Assembly: GCA_964354855.1 (NCBI GenBank)
Contig: CAYHBO010000003.1
Span: forward strand, 4,868-68,867
DNA: 64,000 nt
Reading direction: 5' to 3'
From: CAYHBO01 sp964354855
GTDB lineage: Bacteria > Babelota > Babeliae > Babelales > RVW-14
Shown: piece by piece, positions 1 to 8,183 of the stretch
How the letters are laid out: the number at the start of each line of letters is the position of its first letter
How positions within the stretch are numbered: position 1 is the first letter of the stretch
Notes under the pieces: model-generated
The model's database searches: none
What the model saw: the letters and a program-made list of their open reading frames with translations, nothing else
Told to the model about the DNA's origin: nothing
Made by a program: the position numbers and the translations under genes

Positions 1-91
1 CTTGGTGTGATTTTTTAGTGACTTCAAAAACATTTGAACATAAATCTAATGAGTCAAAACGACAACCATAAGGGCCAAACAGAACATACAT
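1..91 (-). CDS. 5' part of an unidentified gene running off the left edge
   Basis: An ATG at 89-91 begins 4 bases after the stop codon of the upstream endonuclease IV gene, on the same strand. The frame stays open for 30 codons to the window edge (MYVLFGPYGCRFDSLDLCSN and onward). The tight spacing suggests co-transcription with nfo. There is no clear Shine-Dalgarno sequence and too little protein to name a family. Confidence 0.4.
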   Translation of the reverse strand, partial: MYVLFGPYGCRFDSLDLCSNVFEVTKKSHQ

Positions 92-95
92 AGTG

Positions 96-947
96 TTACA
101 TTGCCATTTTTTTAAGTAATTCAATTTCTTCTGCATACAAAGAAGGATCAGGGGTCTCAAGAATTTTTGGAATATCATGTAACCGTTCATCTTGCATAAT
201 GAGTTTGAATGTGCTTAATGGAATCTTGCCTTTGCCAATGCTTTCATGTTGATCTTTGCGGGAATTGTATACTTCTTTGGAGTCGTTGAGGTGAATAACT
301 TTGAGAGCTTTAATTCCGACGGTATCTTCAAGTTCTTGCATCATTTTGTCATATCCAGCTTTAGTACTGATGTCATAGCCAGCAGCAAATGCATGGCAGG
401 TATCCAAACAAATCCCAAGATACTTACGATGTTCTGTTAAATCGATTATCTGTTTAAGTTGAGTAAATGTGTAGCCAAGATTGGTGCCTTGTCCGGCCAT
501 CAGTTCGAGCGCGATAATTGTTTCTCCGGTAGCGTGAGCCAAAACCAGATCAAGATTTCGTGCGATCTGCTTAATTCCTGCTTCTTCGCCAGCTCCTACA
601 TGAGACCCTGGATGTAATACCAAGTAGAGGATGCCTAATTGTTCACAGCGCTTAAGTTCTTCAACGAGTGCTTTGACTGAGTTTTTTTCAACTAAAGGGT
701 TTTGTCCGGCGAGGTTGATCAAGTACGAAGCATGGGTGACCGGCTTAATGAGTCCAGATACTTTTATGGCATATTTAAAAGCATTAATTTCTTCATTGGT
801 TAGTGGTTTTGAATTATAGCTACGATTGCTCTTGGTAAAAATTTGCATGGTGTTAGCGCCGATTTCAATAGCGCGGATTACGGAAAGAGAAATGTCATCG
901 GCAATAGAAACATGAGCGCCGATAAGAATGGGATGTTTGGGGGTCAT
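96..947 (-). CDS. nfo: Endonuclease IV (apurinic/apyrimidinic endonuclease)
   Basis: This is a cytoplasmic base-excision-repair enzyme that cuts DNA 5' of abasic sites, a zinc-dependent TIM barrel. The 283 residues match the usual family length. The family landmarks appear in order: GAHVS near the N-terminus, HPGSH, ELMAGQG, CLDTCHAFAAGYD, HLNDSK and HESIGKG. These contain the His, Glu and Asp residues that bind the three zinc ions in characterised homologues. It lies downstream of groEL on the same strand, separated by a strong hairpin terminator, so it probably has its own transcription signal. A short partial gene starts 4 bases after its stop. The identification is secure. Confidence 0.97.
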   Translation of the reverse strand: MTPKHPILIGAHVSIADDISLSVIRAIEIGANTMQIFTKSNRSYNSKPLTNEEINAFKYAIKVSGLIKPVTHASYLINLAGQNPLVEKNSVKALVEELKRCEQLGILYLVLHPGSHVGAGEEAGIKQIARNLDLVLAHATGETIIALELMAGQGTNLGYTFTQLKQIIDLTEHRKYLGICLDTCHAFAAGYDISTKAGYDKMMQELEDTVGIKALKVIHLNDSKEVYNSRKDQHESIGKGKIPLSTFKLIMQDERLHDIPKILETPDPSLYAEEIELLKKMAM

Positions 948-960
948 AAGATAATCCTAA

Positions 961-990
961 TAAAAATGGGCCGGATTTGCATCCGACCCA
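961..990 (-). terminator. Rho-independent terminator after groEL
   Basis: Read on the minus strand, GGGTCGGAT-GCAA-ATCCGGCCC forms a 9-bp stem containing one G-T pair, with a GCAA tetraloop. A T-rich tract (ATTTTTA) follows. It lies about 30 bases past the groEL stop codon and before nfo, as expected for the end of the groESL transcript. Confidence 0.85.
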
Positions 991-1021
991 AAATCTCACA
1001 TAATGTGATTTAATTCAAGTA

Positions 1022-2662
1022 TTAATACATGCCTTGCATCATTCCAGGGTGTCCACCTTGGTTTGATGATTGGTTGCTTTGCTTCTCATCAGGAACTTCT
1101 GAAATCATAGCTTCAGTTGTTAATAATAAGCCAGCAATAGAAGCAGCATTTTGCAATGCTGTTCTGGTAACCTTAGTAGGATCAACCACACCAGCCTTCA
1201 TCAGGTCGGTGTATTCTTCTTTGCGTGCATCAAAGCCAATGCGTTCATCGGTTTGATTTTTAACACGGTCAACAACCACGGATGGTTCATGACCAGCGTT
1301 GCTTGCGATAATTCTGATCGGTTCTTCAAGTGCACGTCTGATGATTCTTACCCCAACCATTTCAGCTGGCTCAGCTTTGATATCATCAAGTTTCTTTTGT
1401 ACACGAAGTAACGCAAGTCCACCACCAGCAACAATGCCTTCTTCAACAGCTGCTCTGGTTGCGTGCAATGCATCGTCAACGCGATCTTTCTTTTCTTTCA
1501 TTTCAGTTTCAGTAGCGGCGCCAACTTTAAGAACGGCAACGCCGCCTGAAAGTTTAGCTAAACGCTCTTGAAGTTTTTCTTTATCATAATCAGATGAAGC
1601 TAAATCAATTTCGTTTTGGATTTGAGCTACACGTGCTTTGATTTGCTTTTCGTCACCACGACCGTCAACAATGATGGTGGTTTCTTTTGAGATGCGAATA
1701 ATTTTTGCTGAACCAAGATCACTTAAGATGATTGTATCAAGTTTGATGCCAAGGTCTTCAGAAACCATACGACCGCCGGTTAAGACAGCCAAGTCTTGAA
1801 GCATTGCTTTACGTCTGTCGCCAAAGCCAGGAGCTTTAACCGCTGCAACGTTGATGGTGCCACGCATTTTGTTAACCACTAAGGTTGCCAACGCTTCGCC
1901 TTCAACATCTTCTGAGATGATCATTAATGAACGACCTTGTTTTACGACCTGCTCAAGAATAGGAAGCATGTCTTTCATGCTTGAAATCTTTTTATCACAG
2001 ATCAAGATCAATGGATTTTCAAGTAATGCTTCCATTTTTTCAGTGTCGGTTACAAAGTAAGGTGAAATATAACCGCGATCAAATTGCATGCCTTCAACAA
2101 CTTCAAGTTCGCTGTCGATTCCTTTAGCTTCTTCAACCGTGATAACACCGTTTTTGCCAACTTTTTCCATTGCGTTTGCAATGAGTTGACCAATATATTT
2201 ATCGCCGTTTGCTGAAATAGTTGCAACTTGGGTGATTTCTTCAACTGACTCGATTGATTTTGCTCTCTTAATAAGTTCTTTAACAACAACTTCAACAGCC
2301 ATATCGATGCCGCGTTTAATTTCCATTGGGTTTGCGCCAGCGGTAACGTTCTTCATGCCTTCGCGATAAATTGCTTGTGCAAGAACGGTAGCGGTGGTTG
2401 TGCCGTCACCAGCAACATCAGCGGTTTTTGAAGCTACTTCACGAACCATTTGAGCGCCCATGTTTTCGTACTTATCTTTAAGTTCGATCTCTTTTGCAAC
2501 GGTTACACCGTCTTTAGTGATTGAAGGAGAGCCGAATGATTTTTCAAGTGCAACGTTACGACCTTTAGGCCCGAGGGTTATTTTGACTGCATCAGCTAAG
2601 GTGTTAACGCCTTTTAAGATTTTATGACGAGCGTCTTCGCCGAAAATTATTCTTTTAGCCAT
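1022..2662 (-). CDS. groL: Chaperonin GroEL (Hsp60)
   Basis: ATP-driven folding chaperonin forming the 14-subunit double ring that works with GroES. The 546 residues match the family length. The start MAKRIIFGEDARHKILKGVN, the ATP-site motif GDGTTTATVLAQ, the hinge and apical sequences (AVKAPGFGDRRKAMLQD) and the Gly/Met-rich tail (GGHPGMMQGMY) are all present. The start codon is preceded by AGAAAGG at good spacing. It is the second gene of a groES-groEL operon with a 35-base gap. Nothing unusual is seen, and this is the best phylogenetic marker in the window. Confidence 0.99.
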   Translation of the reverse strand: MAKRIIFGEDARHKILKGVNTLADAVKITLGPKGRNVALEKSFGSPSITKDGVTVAKEIELKDKYENMGAQMVREVASKTADVAGDGTTTATVLAQAIYREGMKNVTAGANPMEIKRGIDMAVEVVVKELIKRAKSIESVEEITQVATISANGDKYIGQLIANAMEKVGKNGVITVEEAKGIDSELEVVEGMQFDRGYISPYFVTDTEKMEALLENPLILICDKKISSMKDMLPILEQVVKQGRSLMIISEDVEGEALATLVVNKMRGTINVAAVKAPGFGDRRKAMLQDLAVLTGGRMVSEDLGIKLDTIILSDLGSAKIIRISKETTIIVDGRGDEKQIKARVAQIQNEIDLASSDYDKEKLQERLAKLSGGVAVLKVGAATETEMKEKKDRVDDALHATRAAVEEGIVAGGGLALLRVQKKLDDIKAEPAEMVGVRIIRRALEEPIRIIASNAGHEPSVVVDRVKNQTDERIGFDARKEEYTDLMKAGVVDPTKVTRTALQNAASIAGLLLTTEAMISEVPDEKQSNQSSNQGGHPGMMQGMY

Positions 2663-2697
2663 GGTTTTTAGCCTTTCTAAAATTTTGTTGAACTGAA

Positions 2698-3003
2698 TTA
2701 GTCAAGAAGCCCGAGAAGCTCTTCTTCACGTAAGATCAAATAATCTTGTCCGCTGTATGAAACTTCGGTGCCGGAGAATTTACCAAAAATAACTTTGTCG
2801 CCAGCTTTAACATTTAATGGACGAACGGTACCATCTGGAAATGTTTTGCCAGTTCCAGCTGCAATAACGGTTCCGCATTGTGTTTTTTCTTGTGCAGTGT
2901 CAGGGATGTAAATGCCACCTGTTGACATTTGTTCGTTTTCCATGCGCTTTAATAAGACTCGATCGTGTAAAGGCCTGATAGCCCCTTTGATAGTTTGTGA
3001 CAT
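2698..3003 (-). CDS. groS: Co-chaperonin GroES (Hsp10)
   Basis: The 101-residue lid of the GroEL cage. IRPLHDRVLLKR at the N-terminus, the mobile-loop region (STGGIYIPDTAQEK) and the GDKVIFGKFSGTEV segment are typical. Its start is preceded by AAGGAG-like sequence (minus strand, just after 3003). It is the first gene of the operon and carries the only clear promoter, about 100 bases upstream. Confidence 0.98.
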   Translation of the reverse strand: MSQTIKGAIRPLHDRVLLKRMENEQMSTGGIYIPDTAQEKTQCGTVIAAGTGKTFPDGTVRPLNVKAGDKVIFGKFSGTEVSYSGQDYLILREEELLGLLD

Positions 3004-3048
3004 CTAAAACTCCTTCAAAAGGTGAAACAAATAATTGTGCGTTTTGCG

Positions 3049-3088
3049 TTCGGCAGACTTGCCTGTTGTTATCCCGTGGAGTGCCGAT
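3049..3088 (-). promoter_or_regulatory. Inverted repeat in the groESL leader, possible operator
   Basis: TCGGCA (3050-3055) and TGCCGA (3082-3087) form an inverted repeat starting about 10 bases downstream of the predicted transcription start. The right half, GAGTGCCGA, matches 7 of 9 bases of the CIRCE half-site GAGTGCTAA. The left half is poor and the spacer is too long for canonical CIRCE. Heat-shock control here is therefore only a suggestion. Confidence 0.3.
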
Positions 3089-3102
3089 AAAAGCTTATGA
3101 TT

Positions 3103-3130
3103 ATTATAAGGCGTCTATATAGAAAATCAA
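3103..3130 (-). promoter_or_regulatory. Sigma-70 type promoter of groES-groEL
   Basis: On the minus strand there is TTGATT (3125-3130), a 16-base spacer and a perfect TATAAT (3103-3108). The predicted start is near 3096, giving a leader of about 90 bases before groES. This is one of the best promoter matches in the window. Confidence 0.75.
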
Positions 3131-3349
3131 GTAAAGATTTACATTAAGTGACTCAGATTTTTTGATAGGGTTACGTAAGCCACTGGAGTATGGTAAAATA
3201 TGTAAAATTTCAATACTTATATTTTTAGTTATTAAACAGTACCATATTTCTTGTAAAATGTCAAATTTTTATTCAACTTGCAATTTACCTTAAATCATGT
3301 ACTATAAAATGAGCTTATTTTTAAAAATAAAGATTTTCTGGAGGTTGTT

Positions 3350-5212
3350 ATGAAAAAAATGATGTTTTATGTCTTGATGTTAATGGGAGCCGTGTTGCAG
3401 ACGCCTATACTGGTGTCTATGCATCCAAGAGAGCTTGGAGCTCTAACCCAAGCCCTTCCCATTGAAAAACAAGTTCGTGCAGATTTCGAAAATTGGATTG
3501 AAGGTATCTTCGTTTCTATACTTCATTCAGTAAACAGCAACAAAAAAATTAATAAGGATGAGGAGTGGAATAATTTTTGTAAAAGAATCTATGCAAAACT
3601 TTTACCTCAAATTGAAGCGGATAATGTTGATTACATAAAAGCTTTTATAGAAAATTTAGCTAGTTTTAAGCAAAAAATTTTTCTAGATCAAATGATACAA
3701 AAGCATTTTCCTCATCAAGATAATCTTTGGGAAGACGGTGCTTTTACGGTAGATGTTTCAGGAAAAGATGTTAATGGGTGCTCCTATAAAACAGATACAA
3801 TTCTTGCAAAGGCTTTTTTTTATGGGAAAGAGAAAATTATTCAATTTTGTATAGACAGAATTATGCGAGAGAAAATTAAGGTTACCGATAATGAAATTTC
3901 AGTGAGCTTATATTTTCTAGATGCGCCTATATACCTTATTTCTACGAGATATCAATTATGTAGTAGATTATTTCAGGTAGCATATTTGACTGATAAGCAA
4001 TTTTCTCAAAGACTTTGCTTAATAAAATCGCTCTTTCTTGATCTTATCAAAAAACAAGGACTTTCTGATCATCCATTTAATACATATTTAGCTCAATTAT
4101 TTATGCCGTATATTTCTTTAAAAGCAAGAGATATGGGCACTATTTACCCAGAACTAAGCGATAAAAAAGGCAATTTTGATCTATTAAAAGTTGGCTCTTT
4201 AACAGATGAACAACGCACAACCCCTCTTCTTAATGCGTACTTACTACAAGAAAAAAAATATGATTTGGTGCGATTTGAACCAACGATTCTCTCGCCGTTA
4301 CATTTCGCGGCTAAGTATGGTTTATTTAAACTTATTGATGATCTATGCAATGAGAAAAATGTATATGCGTATGAAATTAATCAGCTATCTCCAATGGCTT
4401 TAGCTCTTTATAAAAATCATTATATGGTTATTGAGGCATTGTTAAGTAAGTTTCCTGATTTAGCGACTAAAGCCTGTTGTAAAACCTTTGATGGAAAAGA
4501 TTGTTTTCCATTAGATTTGGTACAGACTCTTTTGAAAAAACATTCGGAAAATTTTATTTTAGAAGAAATTAATGTTTTGCTTCTATCATATCTTTCGGAT
4601 GATGACCTTGATTCTCGGCCTCTATCGCCAGATTTAATTGTACGGATAAAGGCAAAGAAAGCAGCGCGAACCCCAACAAGCAGAATAAAAAAAACCCCAC
4701 CACCAGCTACTGCTTCATCAGAACTATCCCAGGAACAGCTACGCAGAGAGCAAGCACTAGCAGCCGCATTTGCTCAGTTGAACTTAGATGAGAATGTTAT
4801 GCGTTCTGATATCTCTCAAGTATATTGTCAAATACAAGCTACCTGTATGCTTTCAGGGATTGGGATTGAAGAACAAGCATTACTCCGTCTTGAAGTATCA
4901 CAAGAAGAACTTGCAAAAAGATCAGGCTTATTAGAAGCGCATGAAGGGATTAAAAGAGCAGAGATAATAGATTTGCATAATAAATTTTATGATGCTGTTG
5001 TGCGACAAAAAATGGATAGACGTAGTATTGAAAGCACTGAAAATTCAAAGAGATTGTTGTTAGATGTAGAAGAAACAGAAGAGCGATTGCTATGTCTTTC
5101 TGAGTTAGAAAAAGATAAGACATTACATGAAGTGTTAGCTGTAAAACGAAATCTATTTACAGATTCTTGTGCTGTCGTAGTAAAGGCACAAGCGGTAAAA
5201 CTTCAAGTATAG
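3350..5212 (+). CDS. Secreted ankyrin-like protein, 5' portion before an in-frame amber codon
   Basis: The start is well supported: GGAGG lies 7 bases before the ATG. Residues 1-25 are a signal peptide (MKKMMFYVLMLMGAVLQTPI followed by LVSM). About residues 300-400 hold ankyrin-like helices (SPLHFAAKYGLFKLIDDLC, then LSPMALALYKNHYMVIEALL). After residue 430 come a basic, proline-rich linker and a long charged helical region. The reading ends at TAG (5210-5212). The same frame then continues with no other stop to 6088, so this is most likely the N-terminal two thirds of a protein of about 912 residues. Function is unknown; ankyrin repeats in host-associated bacteria usually bind host proteins. 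It may now make a shortened product. Confidence 0.7.
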   Translation: MKKMMFYVLMLMGAVLQTPILVSMHPRELGALTQALPIEKQVRADFENWIEGIFVSILHSVNSNKKINKDEEWNNFCKRIYAKLLPQIEADNVDYIKAFIENLASFKQKIFLDQMIQKHFPHQDNLWEDGAFTVDVSGKDVNGCSYKTDTILAKAFFYGKEKIIQFCIDRIMREKIKVTDNEISVSLYFLDAPIYLISTRYQLCSRLFQVAYLTDKQFSQRLCLIKSLFLDLIKKQGLSDHPFNTYLAQLFMPYISLKARDMGTIYPELSDKKGNFDLLKVGSLTDEQRTTPLLNAYLLQEKKYDLVRFEPTILSPLHFAAKYGLFKLIDDLCNEKNVYAYEINQLSPMALALYKNHYMVIEALLSKFPDLATKACCKTFDGKDCFPLDLVQTLLKKHSENFILEEINVLLLSYLSDDDLDSRPLSPDLIVRIKAKKAARTPTSRIKKTPPPATASSELSQEQLRREQALAAAFAQLNLDENVMRSDISQVYCQIQATCMLSGIGIEEQALLRLEVSQEELAKRSGLLEAHEGIKRAEIIDLHNKFYDAVVRQKMDRRSIESTENSKRLLLDVEETEERLLCLSELEKDKTLHEVLAVKRNLFTDSCAVVVKAQAVKLQV

Positions 5213-6088
5213 CAAAAAGCTTTTGTTACATCTGAAACTACTAGCCGTAACGACTTAAATCAAAAAGCTAAAAGTTCATTTAATAATATTAAACAAATGG
5301 CTAGAAGAGAAGCTATTATAAAGCAATCAGATGCTCTTAAAAAAGAATTTAGTTATCTACAATGCGAAGAACCCGTGGATGGTTTCGTTAAAGATGCTAT
5401 GACGGTCTATGCTGAACCATCACCAACAAATAGAGAAGATGGGGAAGTTGAGGTTTGTTTAACGCCACGCAAAATAAATAAAATCAAATTTAAAACGGCC
5501 CCTGAAGAGAGTCCGGTTAATCTTGAGCTTTCGCCTTATAATAGAGCTTATTTAGAGAGTATGACATTAATTGATCAGAGTTTAGAGTCAGTTCCTGTAA
5601 TACTTGATGAGACTGAAGTGTGTATACGTCCAATTTGTGTATCCCAGTTATTCTCTTTGCATCCTCGTGTAGAAGCTTATTTGGCGTTTAACGTTCGTCA
5701 GGACATAGAAGAAAAGAGACAAGATAATGAGCAAGCGATGCCTGAGGTTACGCAAATGGACCACGCTTACACATTGTCTTGGCTTAAAAATATTGTTCTT
5801 AATGGAGCAACATTTTTTTGTAGTCCTTCAGGTCAGCCAGAAACAAAGCGTATTGCATTTGTTGCTAAAGCTAGCATGAGCGACGTTCGTGGTAAACGTG
5901 ATGGATATGCAACGTTAGTTTTTGCGCTAGATGGAACCTGTATTCATTATTGTTTTACCAGAGAACATCCTGGGGATGTAAAATTTCGTGGATCTGATGG
6001 AGTGTTTCGCCCAGCTTATGTTCTTGAGCCAGTACGAGTTAAAGGGAATATTGATAATGGGCAGCTAAAGTTTATGGTTTTGGAGTAG
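5213..6088 (+). pseudogene. 3' portion of the same gene, separated by one amber codon
   Basis: Immediately after TAG at 5210-5212 the frame reads QKAFVTSETTSRNDLNQKAK and continues open to TAG at 6088. A separate ATG occurs only at 5297, with no convincing ribosome site. That start would leave 84 bases of coding-like sequence unexplained. A single CAG-to-TAG change would give the split. The C-terminal part (about residues 790-912 of the joined protein) looks like a compact globular domain rich in beta strands (YATLVFALDGTCIHYCFT). I do not recognise it. Readthrough, a sequencing error or a true nonsense mutation cannot be told apart from sequence alone. Confidence 0.65.
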
Positions 6089-6106
6089 AAAAATTATGTT
6101 TTTGGA

Positions 6107-6212
6107 CACGTCATCCTCGCGAACGCGGGGATCCAGACTTTCTCCTAAAATTTATCTAAGAAGTTCTACTAAAAAAGTAAGATCTGGATCCCCGCGTTCG
6201 CGAGGATGACGT
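6107..6212. repeat. Palindromic repeat element
   Basis: The left arm cacgtcatcctcgcgaac and the right arm gttcgcgaggatgacgt are about 30-base inverted repeats around an AT-rich centre of about 45 bases. The arms match each other exactly, including the variable gaac/gttc bases. It lies between convergent genes, where its hairpin could also end transcription. Confidence 0.85.
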
Positions 6213-6250
6213 AAATAAGCATTCTAAACTTGACGTGACATTCTTAGCCT

Positions 6251-6606
6251 TTAGTTCTTGTCATCTTCTGCCGTAATTGTAAGACCATCACGAAGTGCTT
6301 GCTGCAAATTGGAATGATCTGAAAAGCGATAGATCAATTCGTTTACTGATTCTTGAGGTTCATTAAAAAATTCCATAAGCCCAGCTTGAACTTCACGGAT
6401 TAATAATGTTTTTGCGTAAGAAACTAGTCCATGACCAAGACAATTTCTAATATAGCGTTCATAGTTATTTAAAAAAGCAGTTCTAAATGTGTCTTTCTTT
6501 CCTGAATGGCGTGTATATTTGTATTTGAGTCTGCCAGCATAGCATTTATTTGATGTACACTCAAAATTGCAATGACGCCCATGAGGGTTAAAAATTTGAT
6601 TTTCAT
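6251..6606 (-). pseudogene. Small secreted protein gene broken by a frameshift
   Basis: A start with a good ribosome site (GAGG, 5 bases before ATG at 6604-6606) opens a clear signal peptide, MKIKFLTLMGVIAILSVHQI then NA. That frame stops at 6469 after 45 residues. Another frame is open across the same region, has no start of its own, and runs on as coding-like sequence (TFRTAFLNNYERYIRNCLGH and then KTLLIREVQAGLMEFFNEP) to TAA at 6251. The simplest reading is one gene of about 118 codons with a frameshift near 6470-6520. It sits beside two other small secreted unknowns on the same strand. The body matches no family I know. Confidence 0.6.
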
Positions 6607-6729
6607 TACTACCTCTTTTTTTTACATGATAAAATTACTAATGTTCTGAGCCTACCCATGAGATTTCCTGGCGGATAGGTTTTTGTTATTTTTATTCGAT
6701 TCGAGGTGGGGTAAAGATGCTTTTAGCCC

Positions 6730-7263
6730 TTACATCAGTGAGCACCTGGAAGATGCTTGGATTTCAGGTGGCGCGGTAATGATCTGAGATAACTCAGGAA
6801 TGACCGTGGTTCTTGTAGATGAGTCTTCTACTGATATTTTTTCTTGCATTAGGTTCGTATAAAAATTTGCTACGGGGCTTTTGCTAAGAAATTCTTGTTC
6901 GTTAGATTCATTAATAATCATTTGTAGTATAAATTTTACTTGTAGAGAAAGCCCCATTAGCCCATTGGATTGTTTATGAGCTTTTTCTAGGTAGCGAATG
7001 AGATTGTTGCGTTTTGCGATAAACTTTAATTCTATAAGTTCTGGCTGAAATACATTTAAGGGTGCAAACTCAGTTTTTAAGGCATTTTTCATTTCGGAAA
7101 CATCTTTTTCTCTAGCTATAGGACATTTTTCGAGAATTTCAATGTAGTCATACCACTCAAGAATCTGGATCGCTTTATTTCTGCGTGCGGTTGTTCCTTC
7201 CCACCAGTCTTTGATTGAGAAGTTCATTCCGACTACCGGTTGTTCAGTTGAAACGATAACCAA
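6730..7263 (-). CDS. Small secreted protein of unknown function, paralogue of the next gene
   Basis: The first accepted start is TTG at 7261-7263, giving 177 residues. The frame stays open upstream of it and reads KNIKFIALVSLVIVSTEQP, a typical signal-peptide core. No ATG, GTG or TTG precedes that core, so translation may begin at an ATA codon near 7278-7290, or an original ATG was lost. The segment FIAKRNNLIRYLEKAHK resembles IIAMRNNLLRYLGYVIE in the neighbouring 7302-8084 protein, so the two probably arose by tandem duplication. The gap to that gene is 38 bases, consistent with one transcript. Function unknown. Confidence 0.6.
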   Translation of the reverse strand: MVIVSTEQPVVGMNFSIKDWWEGTTARRNKAIQILEWYDYIEILEKCPIAREKDVSEMKNALKTEFAPLNVFQPELIELKFIAKRNNLIRYLEKAHKQSNGLMGLSLQVKFILQMIINESNEQEFLSKSPVANFYTNLMQEKISVEDSSTRTTVIPELSQIITAPPEIQASSRCSLM

Positions 7264-7301
7264 ACTGACAAGTGCAATAAATTTTATGTTTTTGGATATT
7301 T

Positions 7302-8084
7302 TTAGTTCGCTTCAGCATTGCACAGCCATATTGGCCTGCTTCTTTGATATGCAAGATAGATATGATCATACTTGAGGTTAGTATCAGGTTCTTGTGGGGG
7401 GAAAGAAAACATCTGAGATAATATTTCTGAATCCTTGGTATCTGTTTGAGGGCTAAGTTTACGCTGTTCTATAAGATTTTCATAAAACTTACGTTGACCC
7501 ACTACACTCATGTTTTTTATATCTTCATATTTACCAAGAAGTTGTAATTTTGGATATCTATTACGAATGGTTTCGACGATTGAAAGATTATTAAATGCTT
7601 GGATTCTATTGGCTAAGACAGAAGAAACATAGTTAGAAAAATAAGGGTTACAACGAGGAGCCTCTCGATACTCTATGACATAGCCTAAGTAACGTAACAG
7701 GTTATTCCGCATGGCAATTATTTCAAGATAAGGTAAAGCTACACTATCTTTTTGATAAGTTTCTATGTGGCTAGTGATAGCTGTTTCGAAGTTGTTTTTT
7801 GTTTTTTCATGCTGTTGCATGAGTTCTGGCGCTACAAATGATTCAAGGTCTTTTATGTGATGTAACGTTTGGAAATTGTTGATTAGCATAGCATGTCGAT
7901 CAAGGGTTCCTACTGTTTTAACTGGAGAGTTTTGACTATCATTAGAAATTTCGCTACCACTGGCAGTTAAGGCACATGAAGTGGTTGTTAATGATTCAGA
8001 TAGTTTTGCTGGTTGCATGGCTATGGTGTGCTGCTGAAATAAAATTGAGATAAAGCCGGTAAAGACGATGTGTTTGGAGTGCAT
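7302..8084 (-). CDS. Secreted protein of unknown function
   Basis: 260 residues beginning with a signal peptide (MHSKHIVFTGFISILFQQHT, then IAM). The rest is mostly helical with an acidic and polar middle and no catalytic motif that I recognise. It shares an RNNLxRYL segment with the adjacent downstream gene, and both appear to belong to a lineage-specific secreted family. It is likely first in a two- or three-gene minus-strand unit that includes the broken gene at 6251-6606. Confidence 0.7.
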   Translation of the reverse strand: MHSKHIVFTGFISILFQQHTIAMQPAKLSESLTTTSCALTASGSEISNDSQNSPVKTVGTLDRHAMLINNFQTLHHIKDLESFVAPELMQQHEKTKNNFETAITSHIETYQKDSVALPYLEIIAMRNNLLRYLGYVIEYREAPRCNPYFSNYVSSVLANRIQAFNNLSIVETIRNRYPKLQLLGKYEDIKNMSVVGQRKFYENLIEQRKLSPQTDTKDSEILSQMFSFPPQEPDTNLKYDHIYLAYQRSRPIWLCNAEAN

Positions 8085-8183
8085 GAATATTGCCTAAAAA
8101 AGTTTGTTCAAAAAATATGATGAACTGGCCATTCTAAGCGAAAATATTCACTTGGTAAAGTTATTTAGGTAGAAAGAGAGGGG

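Noticed and set aside
1029..2295. Several open frames on both strands within groEL
   Set aside because: They are antisense or out-of-frame shadows of a highly conserved gene, with no ribosome sites or family resemblance.
3049..3088. A canonical CIRCE/HrcA operator upstream of groES
   Set aside because: Only one half-site matches well and the spacer is about 26 bases rather than 9, so I list it only as a weak inverted repeat.
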